Shown: one piece after another, positions 1 through 12,901 of the stretch | Layout: every line of letters starts with the position of its first letter | Position numbering within the stretch: position 1 is the first letter of the stretch | DNA from: Congeria kusceri | Taxonomy: Eukaryota; Mollusca; Bivalvia; Myida; Dreissenidae | Length of the DNA: 64,000 bases | NCBI GenBank assembly: GCA_027627225.1 | Contig: JAPFQT010000395.1 | Coordinates: 1-64,000, forward strand | Direction: 5' to 3' | The notes under the pieces: model-generated | What the model was told of the DNA's origin: nothing | Databases searched by the model: none | What the model saw: the letters and a program-made list of their open reading frames with translations, nothing else | Made by a program: the position numbers and the translations under genes

Positions 1-130
1 AGCGAAATGCGCGAGGGAGTTTAAATATTTTAGTAACAAGTATTTTTTAGTCTTATGTACACAAGAATCCATAATCATCGCAGCTGTTACTCCCCCTGGC
101 GGTTTATATTAACTTATCAATTCAATATTA

Positions 131-226
131 TTAGTAGTAGTTGTTGTTGTAGTAGTATTGGTGGTGGTGGTAGTGGCTGCAGCGGCAGCAGCATCAGCAG
201 TAGTAGTAGTAGTAATAGTAGTAGTG

Positions 227-272
<46 letters not shown>

Positions 273-957
273 CAGTAAAAGTAGTTGTTGTAGTAGTAGA
301 AGTAGTAGTAGTAAGTAGTAGTAAAAGTAGTAAATGTTATAGTAGTAGTAGTAGTAGTAGTAGTAGTAGAAAAAAAGAAGAAGGAAGAATTAGTAGTAGT
401 AGTAGTAGTAGCAGCAGCAGCAGCAGCAGTAGTAGTAGCAGTATTAGTAGTATTAGTAGTGGATAGTAGAAGAAAAAGAAGAAAACAAAGAAGTAGGTAG
501 TAGTAGTAGTAGTAGTAGTAGTAGAAGCAGCAGCAGCAGCAGCAGCAGTAGCAGTAGCAATAGTAGTAGTAGAAGTAGAAAACAAAGAAAAAGAATAAGT
601 AGTAGCAGGAGCAGCAGCAGCAGCAGTTGTAGTAGTAGTAGTAGTAGTAGAAGTAGTAGTAGTAGTAGTAGTAGTAATAGTAGTAGTAGTAGTAGTAGTA
701 GCAGTAATAGTAGTAGTAGTAGAAAAAAAAAGAAGGAAGAATTATTAGTAGTAGTAGTAATAGCAGCAGCAGCAGCAGTAGTAGTAGCAGTAAAAGTAGT
801 ATTAGTAGTAGGTAGTAGAAGAAAAAGAAGAAAACGAAGTAGTAGTAGTGGTAGTAGTAGTAGTAGCAGCAGCAGCAGTAGCAGTAGTAGTAGTTTTAGT
901 AGTAGTAGAAGTAGTAGAAAAAGAATAAGTAGCAGCAGCAGCAGTAGTAGTAGTACT
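131..957. repeat. (AGT)n trinucleotide microsatellite, ~830 bp
   Basis: Long imperfect AGT array with interspersed AGC runs and three or more A/G-rich interruptions (around 370-385, 465-490, 570-598, 720-740). The interruption blocks recur with similar neighbours, which suggests the array grew by duplication of larger segments as well as by slippage. It produces poly-Ser, poly-Val and poly-Leu open frames that should not be read as genes. Confidence 0.97.
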
Positions 958-1671
958 TCACCCAAACATAAGGAAAAATGTTAAAAGGATCAACGTTATT
1001 TCTGCAATATTAGCCATACACACTCATTTGCCATTTAACGTATAATGTAACCTGTGCATCGTTGTCAATATTGGTTATTCGTACAACAAATAAAAATAAT
1101 TACAATTATTTGTTTAATAAGGCACTATTTTGCCAACATTTGCTGTTATTCGGTTGTATTGTACATTTTATGATTATATTTATAAAGAATTTTGATTCAT
1201 TTAAGGTCGATTTGGGTTGAGTTACCTTTGGAACCAAAAAAATAACATTAAATAGTAAAATTTAAATCTAACCAGAAATTATTGACAATTTTAATACATT
1301 TATTGTATTTGAGGTTGTTTGTCAATTTAAACATCAATTAATTATAAAACAAACAATAAAAATGACTTTATTCGTTCATAGTCGGTATTTTCGGTCATAT
1401 TAGCGAATATGAATTCATATTCGGTGTTTAGTCGGACCATACGGAAACTGCCGAACTGAAGAGAGAAGCGCCACCTGATGTAATAATATGACATGCTTCA
1501 TTATGACATTGGTCATTATGACATTCTGTATTCGTTTAGCTTACATGCGCTGTTTATGTATTGTACATTTTTCATTTGTTGTATTTAAAGAATGTTTACA
1601 GCTGCTTTATAATTTATACGGATACAATAATACGGATGCAATAATGTAGAATGTAGCAATAAAACGTCAGT
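958..1671. other. AT-rich intergenic sequence
   Basis: No open frame of note, no repeat module and no RNA gene that I can see. It separates the trinucleotide array from the minisatellite. Confidence 0.6.
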
Positions 1672-2543
1672 TGGAAGAGAAGGAAGAATAGCAAGAATGT
1701 CAAGAATAGGAACACTTGGAAGAGAAGGAAGAATAGCAAGAATGTCAAGAATAGGAACACTTGGAAGAGAAGGAAGTGGAAGAATGTAAAGAATAGGAAC
1801 GTTTGGAAGAGAAGGAAGAATAGCAAGAATGCCAAGAATAGGAACACTTGGAAGAGAAGGAAGTGGAAGAATGTCAAGAATAGGAACGTTTGGAAGAGAA
1901 GGAAGTGGAAGAATGTAAAGAATAGGAACATTTGGAAGAGAAGGAAGAAGAGCAAGAATGCCAATAATAGGAACACTTGGAAGAGAAGGAAGAAGAGCAA
2001 GAATGCCAAGAATAGGAACACTTGGAAGAGAAGGAAGTGGAAGAATGTCAAGAATGGGAACACTTGGAAGAGAAGGAAGAAGAGCAAGAATGCCAATAAT
2101 AGGAACACTTGGAAGAGAAGGAAGTGGAAGAATGTCAAGAATGGGAACACTTGGAAGAGAAGGAAGTGGAAGAATGTCAAGAATAGGAACGTTTGGAAGA
2201 GAAGGAAGTGGAAGAATGTCAAGAATGGGAACACTTGGAAGAGAAGGAAGTGGAAGAATGTCAAGAATGGGAACACTTGGAAGAGAAGGAAGTGGAAGAA
2301 TGTCAAGAATAGGAACGTTTGGAAGAGAAGGAAGAAGAGCAAGAATGCCAATAATAGGAACACTTGGAAGAGAAGGAAGTGGAAGAATGTCAAGAATGGG
2401 AACACTTGGAAGAGAAGGAAGAAGAGCAAGAATGCCAATAATAGGAACACTTGGAAGAGAAGGAAGTGGAAGAATGTCAAGAATGGGAACACTTGGAAGA
2501 GAAGGAAGAAGAGCAAGAATGTCAACAAAAAGAGCAAGAATTT
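1672..2543. repeat. 42/45-bp minisatellite, about 20 units
   Basis: Units start with GGAAGAGAAGGAAG and continue with either a 45-bp form (GAATAGCAAGAATG or GAAGAGCAAGAATG insert) or a 42-bp form (TGGAAGAATGTC insert), each ending GGAAC(A/G)(C/T)TT. Both unit lengths are multiples of three, so reading frames persist across the array on both strands: 195 codons on plus (1958-2545) and 307 on minus (1614-2537). The strand is almost free of C, so stops are rare. I treat these frames as by-products. Confidence 0.95.
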
Positions 2544-5500
2544 AACGAATGAAAAACGTCAGAATGCATCAAGTAATTTTTAAACTAATACTGTTCCATA
2601 GTCGGCACACTCCAGGTGGACCGTTGTTTCATGCCCAAAGCTGTAATATTGTTGCTTAATCAGGAAAGCAAATTAACATTGTCAAGGGTGAATGTGCGAT
2701 ATAAGCTGATGATGCCAAACTGTAACTTGTTTATCTTAAGTGGGTCAAGTTGTTGTTTGTTGCGCTACACAGGTGCCAGTCACAGTAATCGCCACTAGGG
2801 CAAAAAAAATTAATTCAGTGTTTTGGGCGATGGTCTCAAAGAAGTTAGCTAGGTTCGGGATTGATTTGTTTTCATTAATTTGTTTAAAGACACATTTCTG
2901 TCAAAATACATTGAAACAAATCTAAACTATGACGAATAGGGATTTCATGGAAAACAATCTTCGCAAAAAACTTTAGGATCGGGGGGTTTTTGTAAGGTAG
3001 GGTCGAGTTGCCCCAAGACACAGATTTTTTTCTTTTTGGCCTCGGCGTGATATTATGACAATATATTTCCAAAAATGTATTAATTTTTAATTTCGCGAAG
3101 TTTGACACGCGGAAATATCCACTTCTACAGTACAGTCAAATATAATAACATATAATAACAGTAATCCTGACCAATGATAAGGGAATTTCGATTTAAACAT
3201 TTTGACATCGTTTTAAGATGGATCACATTCCACTTATCTGTTTTAAAACTTTGTTGTTTTTTTTGCATATTATTTCAACTCAAGTTGTTGGCATTGTTTT
3301 CCAGTGAAAGGGTCAAAGTAGCACTGGTTTCATTGTGTCAAACTGTTATGCGAACAATTCATTTTGAATGTGTTAACAGATCTGTGGTTAAGCTTCAGTG
3401 AGTTAACAATCGCTTTCTCATTCCGATTTAAAGAGGGGCTGTCTGATTTTTACAGATTTATTTTGGGTCAATCTTTACTGACTAACAAGAACGTATCATA
3501 TAACATAAAAAACTGTCAATATCAACAAAAACTATTTTATTTTTTGAAAAATGAAACTATATATTTTCTGTCAATACAGACCGTTTATCCTACAGCTATA
3601 TTTGGTTTTACATTAGAAAATAAGAACTGCACATGTGCCAACGATCTGACTCTTCAAGATACTGTATATACATGTATACTAGTTTGTTGAACAAAAAGTA
3701 TTATTTAAGTTATAAATTTCTCTCTTAATATGCATTTCTAAACATGAGTTATTCTGAACATTTATTATAATATTATTCTAAAAATATAGTGACATCATCA
3801 GAATAGATTGATGGTTTTATGTAACAATTTTCTTACAAAACCGTACAGTATCTCTTTAAGTTCCTCCCTTTCACATTCTGATATAACGTCCTAAAGTCAT
3901 TTGCAGGAGATATGAAATGATTTACCCATGACTTTCTTAACCAGTGGTTATATTTTGAGCATTTTAACTTTACATTTCTACTAATTCCAATACTAGTACT
4001 TCGAACTAAAACTTCAAACATTTAATATAGCCAGTATCAACAAAATATACACCGATGCAAGATTAGAATCAAAGCACTGAAGGCACAGCAGTTATTCGCT
4101 ATTGCGTAACATTGGGCATAACTCACTATTTTCAAATGTTAATAGCAACACCAGTTTAAATTAAACAGGACAGATTCGAAAGGTTTATTGAGATTGTGTC
4201 TAAACAAAAATCTGTCTACAGTTTTGAATATTAGCAATCAAGAATAAAATTCAATGACTGCTATAACATTCGTTTGTGCTGGTATTTATTAAAAATGTTA
4301 GTGCACTGTTCAATATCATAGCGACCGATGGATCTTATCGACTCGTCCAAATAACTGAGTACAAAAGACCCGTTCTGGTGTGTTTTGCAGAATGTTCTGC
4401 AAATATATTGAAACTATAATAATATTAAAATTGTTTATTAGAACCAGTAAATAAAATAAAATAGTAAGAAGTCACCTAAATGACCATATAATAACTTTAC
4501 ATTAAAACCCAGACGCATCATCATGGACAATCTGGGCAATTAGAGAGATATGCCATGTCATATGTCACCTTACAGTGGTTATAAACTTACAAATGTTTTA
4601 TTGGTAAAATATGATAGTTGCGCTTATAGCTCGTTCAGTGTTCTTATGTGAAGAAAATAAAAATCACTGAATTTAAGTACTGTTTTAGAAGCCAAAACCA
4701 GCAAACACGAAATGTTATACATGATAATATGTTCTTTCCAAAAAATAATTTATGGTAAAATTAAGCTATACATATTTAAACACCACACATAAACACCTAA
4801 CCTGGCATCGACAATAAGCAAAGTGAATATTGTAAGGATTATATAATAGGTCCATGATTCTACTTGGCTCATGACCCAATTAAACCATTTATCAATGACT
4901 TAGAAAGCTGCATAGTGGACTACTTTCTTCCACAATTGTTAGTCTCAAAATTTGATCATACACTGAAAGCTGTGAATTACCAGACTTTTCTTAATGTGTT
5001 TTAAACATATTATTCAATGATTGATGCATTTGGGAAACATTCATGATATTCAAAACGGCACTTCCTACAGACGCATAATAATAACCGAGTTAAAATCAAA
5101 GTGAATATTGCCTTCGGATTTCAGAAGTGAAACATATAGTTATTCTAGACCGAGGCTTGAGCACACCAAATACCTGAAATTGAAAGACACATTCATGCTT
5201 ACTAATCAATAATAGTATAGTCGTGTTAAATCTAGAAAGGCTGTGGGCATGACGCTTGACTTTGTGCGCAGTGACACTGCTAAATAGGGCACATTAGGTC
5301 ATAATAAGTTTTTGTTTCCTGAAGTAATATTTCAAACCACTTATTACATTTGATATTACTGATTTATTTTATCTGTTTGATGTTGTTTTTTAAGTAAAAA
5401 AAAAAAAAATCATTTTCCATTATTATCGCTTCGTATTATTATCAAGTTATATTATTGCAAAAATCTCATAATTTATTTATTATTCATAAGTATATGTGCA

Positions 5501-5859
5501 AATTGGAATTACATGAAAAGTTTTTGACAATTGTCAAGCTAAAACTATTTATGGGCGAGTCAAAATAATACTTATTAATAGTAAAATACTTATACCCTGG
5601 TATTATTTTTAAACTTTTGTATTGTAGGAAATATTTGTATTTTTACTTTTATGGTTTATATGTTGTTGCATTTGATGATGACATTGCTGCCAATATTTTG
5701 ATTAATGATGAAAAGCTTAATTCAAGATAGAAAATTAAGACGAGAATCGTGGAAATTCCATTAAACCAAATTTTCGAACGAAATGAAAAAATGCCATAAC
5801 AATAATGAAAGAAAGTTCTGGGTGCAAGGTGAAGGTCATAAACCTATGGCTAGGAAATA
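2544..5859. other. AT-rich sequence without recognised genes
   Basis: Short open frames (60-108 codons) occur around 2616-3690, but none shows domain motifs, coding composition or splice-bounded structure. A poly-A run lies at 5396-5409. Nothing repeated elsewhere in the window was noticed here. Confidence 0.55.
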
Positions 5860-6800
5860 GTGACCTTGATCTTGCAATCCAAAGCAAGGTCTCAATATCT
5901 ACATATGAAGTTTCAGCTATAATCTAAATTTTGTTCGCAAATTACTGAGTGGAAACCGTTTCTTTATTTTAAGTAATGGTGACTTTGACATTGACCCCAC
6001 CACCCCATATGCAATGGCAAGCGAGGTCTAGATATCAGGTATCTACATATAAATGTTCATTAAAATATATCCATTTATTCTCTAGGTATAGAGCGGAAAC
6101 TGTCTATTTTTAGTAACGGTGACCCTGACCCACCCACTCCATATGCAATCACAAGAGAGGTTTAGATATAAGGTATCTACATATAAAGTTTCATTAAAAT
6201 ATCTCAATGTGTTCTCAATTTTTTTAGCAAACCATTTTTCTTTTTTTAGTAACGGTGACCTTGATCTTGACCCCACCCACCCTATACGCAATCCAAAGCA
6301 AGGTCTAGATATAAGGTATCTAGGTACGCAGTTTCATTAAAATATCTTAATGCATTCTCAAGTAATTGAGCGGAAACTGTTTTTCTATTTTTAGTAACAG
6401 TGACCTGGATCCCACCCACCCCATATGCAATCCAAGCAAGGTCTCAATATAAGGTATCTATGTATTAAGTTTCATTAAAATATCTCAATGTGTTCTCAAG
6501 TTATTGAGCGGAAATTGTTTTTATTTTTTTAGGAACGGTGACTTGACCTTGACCCAACCCACACCATATGCAATCCCAAGCAAGGTCTTGATATAAGGTA
6601 TCTATGTATGAAGTTTCATTAAAATATCTCAATGCGTTTTAAAGTTATTTAGGAGAAACCGTTTATATATTTTTAGTGTGACCCTGACCTTGTTTCCACC
6701 CATCCCATATGCAATCCTATGCGAGGCCTCGATATAAGGTATCTATGTATAAAGTTTCATTACAATAGCTCAATCCGTTCTCAAGTTAGAGAGCGGAAAC
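5860..6800. repeat. Dispersed repeat, ~140-bp units (family 1, first array)
   Basis: About six diverged tandem units. Each carries GTAACGGTGACCTTGACC, then CCCACCCACCCCATATGCAA, GCAAGGTCT, ATATAAGGTATCTA, GTTTCATTAAAATATCT and GTTATTGAGCGGAAAC. The same units recur at 9.48-10.75 kb. This is the organisation of a mollusc-type interspersed repeat with internal tandem units; no coding is seen. Confidence 0.85.
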
Positions 6801-7789
6801 GAAAAATTTGGTTTAAAACAAACATTGCAATTCTAATTGAAATGATTGGAAGAAATATTGTATAATACACATGTATTTTTTTTCATAATTAGTGATTAAA
6901 GACCACATTGAGTCTACATTATTATGCATTCTGTCCATCAAGTTTATCATAAATATTGACGAAAGAAAAACATATTAGGAACTGCATATGAAAATGAGGC
7001 TGTTAAAAGTAAACAATTTACTCACATTTTTAAAACAAAACTATCACGTTTTATTGTATCTGGAGTGACTGATCTTATCAGTTGGTCACTGAATAATATA
7101 CCATAAAATGCCCTCACTAAGGGTCCTCATAAAGGGCGATACAGTCGATAGACAAGAGGGAAAGAGGCCCTAAATGCCTTTGAAAAGGCCAGCGTGGCGA
7201 ATCAATAAACGGACGTGGCACGGTGCCATGCTGATTAGGTCTAGATAAAACACTAAGTATAGGTGCACCTCATCAAAGTCATCATGGCCAATAATAACAA
7301 ACATTTGATATAAACATTTCATCATTGTTTTTTATACAAAGAAAGAAATGAAGCTGTACAAATAGCAAAATAAGTGTTTGTTTTTTTTGTTTTTTAAATT
7401 TGTAAAAGATAAATGGTACAATATTGCTACAAAAACAAGTAAGGGCTTGGGTTTATTGTGATTCACAAATGCATGGCGTTTAGTAGAGAAATAACATGTA
7501 TAACTGGCGATAGTAAAACAATAATGCTCACAATGTACCAAGTGAAATTGAAAAGTCTATCTACAAGCAGTTGGTGTTGTTTTTCAGTGGCAGACAACTA
7601 CAGGAAGCGAATTTGTACTTTGATAATTTTTCTAAAATTAAAAACTTGACACTGAGCAGAACCTTTACTGTGTGTTTTCGCAGATGTTAGATCATTTAGC
7701 AGGTTGTACCAACAATGTAGACAAATAATATTTACTTGTATCCAAAATATTTTATGTATCATCCAAGGATGATTTCTGGGTAATTTGGT
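6801..7789. other. Non-repetitive AT-rich stretch
   Basis: No supported gene. A locally more GC-rich block lies at 7100-7260 and resembles nothing else in the window. Confidence 0.5.
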
Positions 7790-8160
7790 AGAATTCTGCC
7801 CAGTGTTTTAAGTGTTAACTGACCCAACTGATGCATGCACACACATCAGACAAAATATATGTCATGAGCTTTGCAAAAAAAATTAAAACATGTCCGGTGG
7901 GAAAGCAGGAGGCCTCAAGTCACTTAATAAGGAAGCCACAAGTCAGTAAATAAGGGGGCCACAAGTCACTAAATAAGGAGGCTACAAGTCACTAAATAAT
8001 TGTTGGACTGGAATTCGACCCAGTGTTATAAGTGTTAAAGGCACTGACACATGCACACACAACAAACGAAACACACAAAATCTTGTGCTTGTTAGATAGC
8101 AGGGGGCTACAAGTCTCTATATAAGGAGGCCATATGTCACTAAATAATCATTGGACTGAA
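7790..8160. repeat. ~220-bp direct duplication with 23-bp sub-repeats
   Basis: Two related blocks begin GAATTC(T/G)(G/A)CCCAGTGTT (about 7790 and 8010) and run through GCACACACA. Between and after them is a short array of the 23-bp unit AGGAGGCCACAAGTCACTAAATA (four units at 7906-7998, more at about 8100-8148). Confidence 0.75.
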
Positions 8161-9479
8161 ACATGCTTATGATATGCGCAACTAGGCAGGTTACTGAGTA
8201 CTAAGTACTTCAATTCATTAGAATAAGGCCATTCTGATAAGCGTCAACCTCAATTTGCTAAACCTAGCTAGCTTTTCACAAAAAAACACAAATTTATTTC
8301 GAAAAAAAAACACAAATAAATTGTATTGACTTTGTTTATAGAAAATGGAGCATTTTTATGCTGTTATAACAGAAACATCATCAATGATAGAGTATATAAA
8401 TCCAACCCAAAACTGTTCAAAGAGTATACAGACTTAAACCAACAAACTAACAAAACATTAATACACAGTTTTACAGTATGCATGTATGTAATACAACATT
8501 TTTATGTACACAGTTTTACATTATGTATGCATGTATGTAATACAACATTTTTATGTAAGTATTTTCAATATGTGGCATATGTTTTCAATTTTATAATAAG
8601 TTGCAGAGTCACCCTCTTAGATCAAAGTGTCATTTTTGAGCAATTGTTGCAAAGACTCAAACCTAAAGGAGCGAACAAGTGCAGACAATCTTTTTTTCAC
8701 CAGTACATCCATCCGTATGGAGGGACAGATGGACGGACGAACATATGGAAGGACAGACAGACAGAAATTTTTCCAGCACAAAATCAATATGTCTCCCTAC
8801 CCACTACAAAGGGGGTGACATAACAACTGATGACGGACAATCACTGACCACAACAGCTCCCACTTGGGCACTTCAAGCTCAGGTGCGCTAAAAATCTGTT
8901 GTTTGCAATCTTACTACATTTGGATGGCATGCCACTGAGGCAGTGACTGTTGATTATATCAATGTAATCTTACCTTCACAAGACTTTCAAGTTGCAACCG
9001 TCGACTTGACAACTATCCAAACCAGTCACTTCCACCTAGGCTGGAGGTCTGTCCGTACAGGTCGTGTCTAGCTGGAGTTCCATTGCTGCTGCTTACAGAA
9101 CTCCACTCCCTAGCTGACCAATCTGTCCTTTGTACATCAACTGTGTATATACAATAGATTAATAAGGCACCCATGTGGATGTTATGTTGGTATAAAACAC
9201 ATTCTGTTACATTGACTGTTCTATTAAATAATTGAAGTGTAATTCATATATAAAATATTCCTGTTTTGTGGATTGCTATCATGTAGTAATTTTTTGTTCT
9301 TACAATGATCCAAGCTACAAAGGTTACAATCATTAAAACTGAATAATCAACAGGACAGGTATTTAAGACAAAATAAAATGTATACAAACTGACTATAAAC
9401 CAAAAACAACAAACGTGTAAATTCCACAAAAGCTAAATTTTTCTAACAAAATGCATAAAAGTCAGCACAATAATGAAAG
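8161..9479. repeat. Dispersed-repeat fragment with GGACGGAC tail (8620-8890) in otherwise plain sequence
   Basis: The stretch around 8620-8890 includes a purine-rich GGACAGATGGACGGACG tail, GACAGACAGACAG, then a CACTACAAAGGGGGTGACATAA-type ending, a pattern shared with the tails near 11240, 25190 and 27320. An open frame of 165 codons (8326-8823) runs into this tail and has no protein-like features. The rest is AT-rich without genes. Confidence 0.6.
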
Positions 9480-10745
9480 AAAGTTCTGGGTGCCATGTGC
9501 ATTCCTAAGTGAGGTCTTGTTATAAGGTATCTATTCATGAAGCTACATTAAAATGTCGCAATGCTTTCTCAAATTATTGAGCAGAAATTGTTTTTGTATT
9601 TTAAGTAACATTGACCGTGACCTTGATCTGATCCACCCCATATGCAATCCCAAGCATGGTCTAGATACAAGGTATCTACGTGTGAAGATTCATTCAAATA
9701 TCTTGATGCATTCTAAAGTTATTGAGCGGAAACCGTTTTTCTCGTTTTTGTAATGCAGACCATGACACCACCCATCCTATATGCAATCCCAAGAGAGGTC
9801 TGAATATAAGGTATCTATGTATGAAATTTCATAAAAATATCTTGATGCGTTCTCAAGTTATTAAGCGGAACCATTTTCTATTTTTAGTAACTGTCACCTT
9901 GACCTTGACCACACCCACCCCATATGCAATCTCAAGCAAGGCTTCGATATAAGGTATATAAGTATAAAGTCTCATAAAAAAAAACTCAATGCGTTCTCAA
10001 GTTTTTTAGCACAAACAGTTTTTCTATTTTTAGCAACAGTGACCTTGACCTTATACTGACCCCATATGCAATCCCAAGCGAGGTCTCAATCTATGGTATC
10101 TATATATGAAGTTTCATTAAAATATCTTTATGGCTTCTAAAGTTATTGAGCAGAAACAATTTTTCTATTTTTAATAATGATGACCTTGATCCCACCCACA
10201 TCATTTGCAATCCCAAGCAAGGTCTCAATATATGGTATATATGTATGAAGTTTCATTAAAATACTTTTCTGGAATCTAAAGTTATTGAGCGGAAACCGTT
10301 TTTCTATTTTTAGTAACGGTGACCTTGACATTGAGCCCACCCAACCCATATGCAATCTCAAGCAAGGCTTCGATATATAGTATCTATGTATGTATTTTCA
10401 TTAAAATATCTTTATGGATTCTTAAGTTATTGAGCGCAAACCGTTTTTCTATTTTAGTAACGGTGACCATGACCTTGACCCCACTCACCCAATAGCAATC
10501 CTAAGCAAGGTTATGATATAAGGTATACATGGATGAAGTTCCATTAAAATACCTTGATGCGTTCTCAAGTTGTTGAGCGGAAAGAGTTTTTCTATTTTTA
10601 ATAACGGTGACCTTGACCCTGACCACACCCACCCTATATGCAATCCCAACAGAGGTCTCAATATAAGGCATATATGTATGAAGTTTCATTCAAATATCTC
10701 AATGCCTTCTAAAGTTATTGAGCGGAAACCGTTTTTCTATTTTTA
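9480..10745. repeat. Dispersed repeat, ~140-bp units (family 1, second array)
   Basis: About nine diverged units of the same family as 5.86-6.80 kb, in the same orientation, each with the GTGACCTTGACC, CCCATATGCAATC and GAGCGGAAACCGTTTTTCTATTTTTAG blocks. Small open frames on both strands repeat the same peptides because the units repeat. Confidence 0.85.
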
Positions 10746-11315
10746 GTCATGGATTTTTCTAGAATACAGCCCCAGCTCTTACATGCTGCCCAGTTTCAGC
10801 ATTCTCATAGTACAGGCAAGCTGTAATCTGGAGTGGGATTCCGGGAAGAAAACTAAACCACCCTTCATTAATTGTATGAAGTTTGAAGGCAATCCCTTCA
10901 GTAGTTTTTGAGAAAATGGCATAAATAATGAAGCTAGTTAGATTTCTTGTGCACTGCATTCCGTCTAACAACCATCTATCTATGAAGTTTGAAGTTAATT
11001 CCTAAAACAGCGTTGTCATTATCAATGGAAACTAGCGACTTTTATCTAAATCTAAGCGATTTGGCCAGGGGTCTATGGGGCCCATCTGTGATATTACCTA
11101 TTGCAATTTTTAAGTTCCTGAAAAAAACTACCGATTTTCTCATGTTTTTAAACGATGAATTTGATCGGCAATCGGTTAATAATGACAGCCCTGCTAAAAT
11201 GGTTTGAATGTTATGCTCCAGACAAAAAAAACTACACAAATGGACAGACGGACGGACAGACAGACAAGCTGATTCCAGTATACCCCCCTTACAACTTTGT
11301 TGCGCGGGGGTATAA
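10746..11315. repeat. Dispersed repeat (family 2) with GGACAGAC tail
   Basis: Family 1 sequence changes at about 10746 into a different module with AAGTTTGAAG(G/T)... segments. It ends at 11240-11315 in ACGGACGGACAGACAGAC, then CCCCCCTTACAACTTTGTTGCGCGGGGGTATAAAAA, a common terminus of mollusc dispersed repeats. Confidence 0.65.
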
Positions 11316-12244
11316 AAACTGTGAACAAGAACCTTATTACTGCCCTTAAACTATTACTGGACATACAGAACCCAATATTTATTGGTCACTGCATGGACAC
11401 TGTTCATGTTCATGTTCACCAAAAACAACTATTTGCAACTGATATTCATATATTTCAATGAAATTTACCCACAAACAAATACCCAAAGGGTAAATAAAAA
11501 ACAATGAGTGATAAAATTAAGTCACTATTATTAAATAAATCTTTGTCAAGTAATCAACACACTTTTCATTTTACTGTATATTGTTTTTTTTTTATTTCAT
11601 TAAAATCATATAGCTTATTGAATGAATCATATATACACGTATACTAAGAGCAATATTAAATCAACGACTGTTAAAAGCTCAAGTTCTATTTTGCTAACAA
11701 GTACTGCTTCCATTGCCCAAGATCATCTTGTACTTTCTTTTCTAATAAGTACTTATTGTTTCATTTTAGGGATATTTATGTGTATATTTATATTTATGTC
11801 TCTTGCCTTTTACACCAATATGATATAATGATTACTTTGCTCATTTTTATTAAAAAGGCCATGCAAATAATGGTGTTTATTTTTCCTTATCACAGCTAAT
11901 CAGGTAACTTTAAGTATCACCGATTCAAGAATTTACTACAAACGGAATTTACTTTACACCAATATGGAATCATGTTTAACTTGTTGATATCACCAAAATT
12001 ATTAACTGTAGATGATCCAGTGTGGATAAATGATTTCAAGCCTTTTGAACCAAATGCTATTTTGATCAAAGCATACAGCTCTATTGGGTTTGTTGCAAAC
12101 AATTATTATAATAACACAACATTTTCAAGAAGCTCTTATTTTATTGTTAAACAAACTTTTTTGAGCAGTGAACCATTAGAATCCCCAAGCAGAGACATGT
12201 ACAGTATTATATGAAATGGGATCTATAAAACCGCTACCTAATAT
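11316..12244. other. AT-rich sequence without recognised genes
   Basis: Open frames of 60-80 codons on both strands, none with recognisable features. Confidence 0.5.
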
Positions 12245-12901
12245 CAGCATAATTTGTAAACATTGCTTTTAACAGGCATGGTAAGTTTCGTATAAAAAAT
12301 ATAGTGGCTATCAAAATGTAAAGCAAGAGGCACACCAGTGCCTGTATCGCTCCACTTGCTGGATAAACAAGGAGTGTCAGAAGCAAAAGGACATTGATAT
12401 GCTATATCAGGAAAAAGGCCATGGTTTTTTAACAATTCAAAAAAATAAAAGTATTTTGGTAAAGAACCACCTAAGAAACATTTCTGTGACATTATTTCAA
12501 AATCCAAGCAGTGCTTTCTGACATGAAGATTTTCTAAATTTTAAATATAGCCATTTAAGGTAAAATGGCCCCACCTCTGTCAGCCACATTTTAAAACGGA
12601 TTGGAACATTTGAGCAACTTTAGTAGAGAACCATCTAAAAACATTACTGTAAAATTATTTCAAAATCTAACCAGTGGTTTCTGACAGGAAGATTTTCAAA
12701 GTTTTCAACATGGCCCTATAAGGACAAAGGGCCCAGCCCCCTAGCGACCATGTTTTTCAACGGAGTCGAACCATTTGTGCAACTTTAATGGAAAACCACC
12801 CAAAGAACATTTTTGTGAAATTATTTGGAAATCCATCCAGTGGTTTCTGACAAAAAGATTTTCATAGTTTTCAAAATAGCCATATAAGGCCAAAATTAAA
12901 G
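12245..12901. repeat. Dispersed repeat (family 3), left part
   Basis: Three related units with GGCCATGTTTTTCAACGGAG, GAACCATTTGAGCAACTTTAGTAGAGAACC, AACATTTCTGTGAAATTATTT and TCCAGTGGTTTCTGACA. The sequence stops abruptly at 12901 and resumes in register at 14209, so it is split by the 12902-14208 insertion. Confidence 0.75.

Noticed and set aside
55..965. Poly-Ser, poly-Val and poly-Leu open frames
   Set aside because: Frames of an (AGT)n microsatellite, with no flanking coding sequence.
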